This document shows positions 6,806 to 10,120 of a stretch of 10,120 nt of DNA, one piece after another. Each line of letters opens with the position of its first letter. Position 1 is the first letter of the stretch. Both the position numbers and the translations under genes were made by a program. The notes beneath the pieces are model-generated. The model saw only the letters and a list, made by a program, of their open reading frames with translations, was not told the origin of the DNA and did not search any database. The DNA comes from Chloroflexi bacterium RBG_13_53_26. Its GTDB lineage: Bacteria; Chloroflexota; Dehalococcoidia; UBA2247; RBG-13-53-26. Location of the stretch: the NCBI GenBank assembly GCA_001795035.1, contig MGMW01000004.1, positions 1-10,120 of the forward strand, given 5' to 3'.

Positions 6806-8191
6806 ATGTCGGTTCACATGAATTTTCCGCACTTTTCTCCTGATGTTCCATCCAAGCTGAGCGAGGGACAGGTCAAAAAGAGCCTGAGGAACAGCATCTT
6901 CGATGGCTCGGCTCATTCCGTGATGCTCGGGCTGACGCAGAACTACATTACGCCATACGCACTGACAATGAAAGCTAGCATTCAGCAGATTGGCTTGCTC
7001 ACCAGCGTGGCCAATTTCACCATGGCAGCGGCTCAGTTCGTAGCTCCGACCCTTTCCGAGAGAATAGGGAGTCGAAAGGGCTTTATACTCCCCATGGTCC
7101 TTATACACGCCTTGATGTGGCTGCCGATTCTCGCCATTCCTTATCTGTTCCAGACACACCAGGTCTGGTGGCTGATACTGTTCATGACTTTGAGCACCGC
7201 CTTCGGTTCTGCCGTGGACCCCGCCTGGGGAAGTATGATGGCGGATCTGGTGCCAAGGCAGATGCGCGGCCGGTACTTCGGCCTGCGCAACCGCATCACT
7301 GCCTTTGTCTCCATGGCACTCAGTTATGCCGCCGGGGGCATTCTGCAACTCCTCACCGGCAATACCAACCTGGCTTTCACCATCATATTCATCGGGGCTA
7401 TCGCATCACGGCTGGTGTCGCTCTATTTCCTGTCAAAGATGTACGAACCGTTGAGCCCGGCGACCGAACAGCGGGGCCACGAAAGCACGCTGAAATTAGC
7501 GCGGGGCCTGTTCTCCACCAACATCGGCATGTTCATAATGCTCTGCGCCTTGATGACCTTCTCGGCGGCTGTTGCCGGACCGTTTTTCTCTCCGTATATG
7601 CTGAACGACCTTAATATGAGCTACATCGTCTATACTGCTCTCAACTCAGTGACGGGCCTGGCGACCGTCGGTTTTATGACATGGTGGGGCAAACGGATAG
7701 ATAGGGCAGGAAGTATCAAGGTGCTGAAAATCACGTCCTTGCTTGTTCCATTTGTGCCACTCGGGTGGCTGCCGAGCCACAGTCTGTGGTGGCTTGCCAT
7801 CATGCAGATATTCTCGGGGTTTGCCTGGGCGGGTTTCCAGCTTTCCGCCGGCGTCTTTATCTTCGATGCGGCTCCTCCCCGGAACAGGACCCGCTACATA
7901 GCTCTCTACAACTCTCTGGTATACCTCGGTGCCAGCGTGGGGGCTCTCGTCGGCGGTGTTGTCACACCACTCTTGCCACCTATCTTGGGCAGTTCTTTCC
8001 TCTCGATTTTTGCAGTTTCAGGAGCAGCCCGGCTGGCCGTGGCACTGTTCTTCCGGCCGCGCATCAAGGAAGTGCGCAAGGTGCCACATATCGAAGCCAG
8101 CGAATTGCTATTCAGCGATTCCCAACGCCCCTGGATAGATCGGGCATACGGCTACGTGGTGGCCTATTTCCGCCGTCGCAAAATTGACTGA
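6806..8191 (+). CDS. MFS transporter (461 aa)
   Basis: Major facilitator superfamily permease of the inner membrane with about 12 helices in two halves; substrate unknown. The family's loop 2-3 motif appears as PTLSERIGSRKG (81-92), with a counterpart WWGKRIDRAGS (293-303) in the second half. The segments DLVPRQMRGRYFGLRNR (147-163) and FDAAPPRNRTRYIALYN (353-369) are matching cytosolic loops of the two halves. The hydrophilic link between halves is about 211-235, and a soluble tail of about 45 residues follows the last helix. The start is uncertain: GAAGG (6801-6805) abuts the first ATG, which is too close, while the in-frame ATG at 6818 is 12 nt beyond it; AGAAGG (6787-6792) is 13 nt before the first. 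It stands alone behind a long leader. The resistance or uptake role cannot be read from the sequence. Confidence 0.9.
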   Translation: MSVHMNFPHFSPDVPSKLSEGQVKKSLRNSIFDGSAHSVMLGLTQNYITPYALTMKASIQQIGLLTSVANFTMAAAQFVAPTLSERIGSRKGFILPMVLIHALMWLPILAIPYLFQTHQVWWLILFMTLSTAFGSAVDPAWGSMMADLVPRQMRGRYFGLRNRITAFVSMALSYAAGGILQLLTGNTNLAFTIIFIGAIASRLVSLYFLSKMYEPLSPATEQRGHESTLKLARGLFSTNIGMFIMLCALMTFSAAVAGPFFSPYMLNDLNMSYIVYTALNSVTGLATVGFMTWWGKRIDRAGSIKVLKITSLLVPFVPLGWLPSHSLWWLAIMQIFSGFAWAGFQLSAGVFIFDAAPPRNRTRYIALYNSLVYLGASVGALVGGVVTPLLPPILGSSFLSIFAVSGAARLAVALFFRPRIKEVRKVPHIEASELLFSDSQRPWIDRAYGYVVAYFRRRKID

Positions 8192-8202
8192 CGGTCAAAT
8201 TT
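8181..8202 (+). terminator. Weak terminator-like hairpin at the end of the MFS gene
   Basis: AAATTGAC (8181-8188) pairs with GTCAA-(A)-TTT (8194-8202), with one bulged base and the 5-nt loop TGACG, which holds the stop codon. The stem is AT-rich and followed only by CTTTC, so efficient termination is doubtful. The rest of the 75-base gap to msrA shows no better candidate for either converging gene. Confidence 0.25.
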
Positions 8203-8266
8203 CTTTCGTCACAAGCTACTGGAAGGTTCAATGAAGGACGGCCTGACAATATATGACATTCCTCGC

Positions 8267-8815
8267 CTACTTCTTAAGGCGCTTCGTCCACTGCTTTCGG
8301 AACTTATCGACCTTGGGCGAAATCACGGCCTGGCAGTATGATTGTTCCGGATGTCGTGAAAAGTATTCCCGGTGGTAGTCCTCTGCCGGATAGAATTTGT
8401 CCAGCGGCACCACCTGCGTCACGATGTGTCTGTTCCACAGACGAGCTTCATTGAGTTCTCTGATGAGCGCTTCAGCGATTGTTCTCTGCCGATCGTCGTG
8501 ATAGAAGATGGCGGAACGGTACTGCGTGCCCACATCCTCACCCTGCCGGTCCAACGTCGTCGGGTCGTGGACGGAGAAGAAGATCTGCAGGATTTCCCGA
8601 AAGGAAATCTGGCCAGGATTGAAGGCCAACTGGATTGCCTCCGCGTGCCCGGTGGCATTGGCGCAGACTTCCTGGTAGGTCGGAGCGACGGTAGTGCCGC
8701 CCGCGTAGCCGGAAACCACACCCTCAACCCCATCCACCTCCTTAAAGACCGCTTCCAGACACCAGAAGCAGCCGCCGGCAAGGGTGGCGACTTCTGTGCC
8801 GGCCCTCCCGGTCAT
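8267..8815 (-). CDS. msrA: Peptide-methionine (S)-S-oxide reductase MsrA (182 aa)
   Basis: Cytosolic repair enzyme that reduces the S epimer of methionine sulfoxide, using thioredoxin-type reductant. The active-site motif GGCFWCLE (14-21) holds the nucleophile C16. YQEVCANATGHAEA (47-60), DPTTLDRQGEDVGTQYRS and the C-terminal QSYCQAVISPKVDKF, with likely resolving C161, are all family features; length is normal. The frame can be extended to an ATG at 8860, but that would overlap msrB by about 49 bases and add residues unlike MsrA. I chose the ATG at 8813-8815, whose ATGA overlaps the msrB stop by 4 bases. This implies translational coupling as the second gene of the msrB-msrA operon. Confidence 0.95.
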   Translation of the reverse strand: MTGRAGTEVATLAGGCFWCLEAVFKEVDGVEGVVSGYAGGTTVAPTYQEVCANATGHAEAIQLAFNPGQISFREILQIFFSVHDPTTLDRQGEDVGTQYRSAIFYHDDRQRTIAEALIRELNEARLWNRHIVTQVVPLDKFYPAEDYHREYFSRHPEQSYCQAVISPKVDKFRKQWTKRLKK

Positions 8816-9261
8816 AGCTTTTTCTCTGGTGTGAATTTCAGCGCAATGCCGTCTATGCAATAGCGTTTGCCAGTGGGCTTCGGTCCATCATCAAAAACGT
8901 GACCGAGATGGGCACCGCACCTGGCACAGAGAACTTCCGTCCGCAGCCTTCCCTCACTTCTATCAGGCTGCTGTGCCACGTTGAGCGGCGAGATTGGTTC
9001 ATAGTAACTGGGCCAACCCGTCCCTGAATTGAACTTGGTTGAACCGCGAAAAAGGTCGGTGTCACAACGGATACAGCGGAAAACACCGGGTTCATGGACC
9101 TGGTCGAATGTGCAGGTGCCCGGGTCTTCAGTTCCCTTCCTGGCGGTGATCTCATACTGCTCCGGGGTCAGTGATTTCTTCCATTCTGCATCTGTTTTCT
9201 CTATCTTCTCTACGGTCACTGCCTTATTCTGTTTGGCATCGTAAATCCGAACGGTCGCCAT
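8812..9261 (-). CDS. msrB: Peptide-methionine (R)-S-oxide reductase MsrB (149 aa)
   Basis: Reduces the R epimer of methionine sulfoxide, complementing MsrA. Two CxxC pairs, C63/C66 (CIRC) and C112/C115 (CARC), form the structural zinc site. GTGWPSYYEP (80-89), GAHLGHVFDDGPKPTGKRYC (116-135) and IALKF are the family core, with catalytic C135. C50 in PGTCTF is the likely resolving cysteine. There is no signal peptide, so it is cytosolic. The start is well supported by AGGAGG (9269-9274), 7 nt before the ATG, and by an extended -10 promoter just upstream. It is first in the operon, with msrA overlapping its stop codon. The first ~30 residues precede the catalytic domain and look like an ordinary short extension. 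Confidence 0.96.
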   Translation of the reverse strand: MATVRIYDAKQNKAVTVEKIEKTDAEWKKSLTPEQYEITARKGTEDPGTCTFDQVHEPGVFRCIRCDTDLFRGSTKFNSGTGWPSYYEPISPLNVAQQPDRSEGRLRTEVLCARCGAHLGHVFDDGPKPTGKRYCIDGIALKFTPEKKL

Positions 9262-9291
9262 ACGGTCACCTCCTGCAAACTTCCTCGAGTG

Positions 9292-9300
9292 ATTATAGCA
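9292..9300 (-). promoter_or_regulatory. Extended -10 promoter of the msrB-msrA operon
   Basis: On the minus strand TGCTATAAT combines a perfect TATAAT box (9297-9292) with the TGn extension. No good -35 box lies 16-18 nt upstream, as expected for an extended -10 promoter. The start would be near 9285, giving a short leader of about 24 nt that holds the AGGAGG ribosome site. Confidence 0.55.
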
Positions 9301-9343
9301 CGGTAGGCAAGGCTCACCCGCCAGTCATCTGTGTCTGGAATTG

Positions 9344-9372
9344 TTGACATCGTATGAGCAGTAGTCTATCGT
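9344..9372 (+). promoter_or_regulatory. Sigma70-type promoter for the PH-SHOCT gene
   Basis: TTGACA (9344-9349, 6 of 6), a 17-nt spacer and TATCGT (9367-9372, 4 of 6) point towards the gene at 9472. The start would be near 9379, with a leader of about 93 nt. The layout closely matches the promoter ahead of the MFS gene (TTGACA, 17 nt, TATCAT). Confidence 0.5.
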
Positions 9373-9382
9373 TAATGCAAAC

Positions 9383-9433
9383 ATGAAGGCGAAAGATGTG
9401 AAATAGCCTCGGGGCAAAAGTCGCCCTTTGAGG
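9383..9433 (+). promoter_or_regulatory. Mini-ORF followed by a hairpin in the PH-SHOCT leader
   Basis: A 7-codon frame, MKAKDVK (9383-9406), ends exactly where a hairpin begins: CCTC-GGGGC (9407-9415) pairs with GCCCT-TT-GAGG (9423-9433), with a 7-nt loop and a 2-nt bulge. The mini-ORF has no ribosome site and begins only a few bases after the predicted transcript start. The hairpin is visible; a regulatory role is a guess. Confidence 0.25.
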
Positions 9434-9471
9434 AGTCCCATCAGCTATCATGCGACTATAAGGAGGGGCCG

Positions 9472-9978
9472 ATGAACAAGGAAGCCAAGACAATAAAAGT
9501 GCCAAACGCCATCAAAAAGATGTTGCTGACCGATGAACAAGTTATGGCAGTCATAAAGCAATCGAGGTTGAAGGCAGCCATCACACCCGACTCCATAATA
9601 GTTACTAACCAGAGAATAATCAGGTGCTCTCCATCAGCCCTGGGACTACGCAAGGAGATCGAAGATTATAGATATGAAGACATAGCCAACCTGAAAATCG
9701 ATAAGGGAATCGTGTTTGCCACCATCACCGCCAAGCGACGATTCATGAGCGAGAACCTGGTCCTGGACAAGCTCTTGAAAGGCCAGGCGGATTACATTTC
9801 CAGGGTCATTCAGGAGAATCTCAGGCGAACGAGTGGCGCCACCACATCCCCAGTTGCGACCAATCAGCAGAGTCCCCCAACTTCGTCAGAGGACCCTCTT
9901 CAGGTCCTGAAGCTTCGCTTTGCCAGAGGCGAGATTACCAAGGAACAATTTGAGGAAATGAAGAGAGCGTTGGAGTAG
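9472..9978 (+). CDS. Bacterial PH domain-SHOCT protein (168 aa)
   Basis: Small soluble protein of unknown function. Residues about 15-115 resemble the bacterial PH-like fold: an initial LLTDEQVMAVIKQSR, the strand-turn ITPDSIIVTNQRIIRCS (37-53), YRYEDIANLKIDKGIVFATITA (66-87), and a final helix. A low-complexity Ser/Thr/Pro/Gln linker (120-140) leads to a C-terminal SHOCT module, DPLQVLKLRFARGEITKEQFEEMK (141-164), a short helical motif found at the ends of many bacterial proteins and proposed to mediate oligomerisation. No signal peptide or membrane helix is present. The start is firm: AGGAGG (9461-9466) is 5 nt before the ATG. Transcribed from its own promoter, divergent from msrB; no partner is visible before the window ends. 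Confidence 0.88.
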   Translation: MNKEAKTIKVPNAIKKMLLTDEQVMAVIKQSRLKAAITPDSIIVTNQRIIRCSPSALGLRKEIEDYRYEDIANLKIDKGIVFATITAKRRFMSENLVLDKLLKGQADYISRVIQENLRRTSGATTSPVATNQQSPPTSSEDPLQVLKLRFARGEITKEQFEEMKRALE

Positions 9979-10061
9979 ACCTGGCTTCCGCCCTGATTGA
10001 CTTCCGTCCTCGCTTGGCCAATTATCGAAGACTGTTAGCGTAAGAGTGACGCCCTACACCT

Positions 10062-10075
10062 CCCAAAGTTTTGGG
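10062..10075. other. Short palindrome CCCAAA-GT-TTTGGG
   Basis: A symmetrical 14-base element lies 84 bases beyond the PH-SHOCT stop codon. As RNA it would make a 5-bp stem with a 4-nt loop. No T-run follows on either strand, so a terminator role is weak. The rest of 9979-10120 shows no gene or other recognised signal. Confidence 0.25.
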
Positions 10076-10120
10076 TAGCAATCCGATGACAAGTTGGCTT
10101 TATCCGCTCTGTGTCCAAGA

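Noticed and set aside
6704..7348. Long minus-strand frame (214 codons) opposite the MFS gene
   Set aside because: It lies mostly antisense to the well-supported transporter and resembles no known protein.
8812..8860. Longer msrA start at 8860
   Set aside because: It would overlap msrB by 49 bases and add non-conserved residues; the ATGA-coupled start fits MsrA proteins better.
10058..10078. CCTCCCAAAG string resembling human Alu sequence
   Set aside because: The match is only about ten bases and the context is bacterial; it is explained by the small palindrome.

Overview
The window looks like an ordinary chromosomal segment of a free-living bacterium with moderate GC (about half). Genes are tightly packed on both strands and several have clear purine-rich Shine-Dalgarno sites. 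A Chloroflexota/Dehalococcoidia-like source is my best guess, from the general look of the MoxR, DUF58 and transglutaminase proteins and the PH-SHOCT protein. That is an inference from impression, not from a marker gene. There are no rRNA, tRNA, CRISPR, transposase or phage genes.

Layout: (1) 65-901, minus: GNAT-family acetyltransferase. (2) 902-1336: divergent control region. (3) 1337-2308, plus: MoxR-type AAA+ ATPase. (4) 2309-2494: convergent spacer without a recognisable terminator. (5) 2495-6414, minus: two-gene unit reading DUF58 protein (5092-6414), then TgpA-type membrane transglutaminase (2495-5005). (6) 6415-6805: divergent control region with a near-consensus promoter, a long leader and a short Cys-rich ORF. 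(7) 6806-8191, plus: MFS transporter. (8) 8267-9261, minus: msrB-msrA methionine sulfoxide reductase operon with an ATGA overlap. (9) 9262-9471: divergent control region with one good promoter on each strand. (10) 9472-9978, plus: small soluble bacterial PH-SHOCT protein. (11) 9979-10120: no gene seen.

The functional core is the MoxR / DUF58 / transglutaminase set. In many bacteria these are neighbours in one operon: MoxR is an AAA+ chaperone-like ATPase, DUF58 a membrane-anchored protein with a von Willebrand A-like region, and the transglutaminase acts outside the membrane. Here all three are present, but moxR points towards the other two instead of being cotranscribed with them. The MsrB/MsrA pair repairs both epimers of oxidised methionine. 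The acetyltransferase, transporter and PH-SHOCT genes have no obvious link to these systems.

I do not see a convincing new defence or mobile system. The most interesting leads are the rearranged MoxR/DUF58/TgpA module, several hairpins and palindromes placed on start or promoter signals, and the possible small Cys-rich peptide ahead of the MFS gene.
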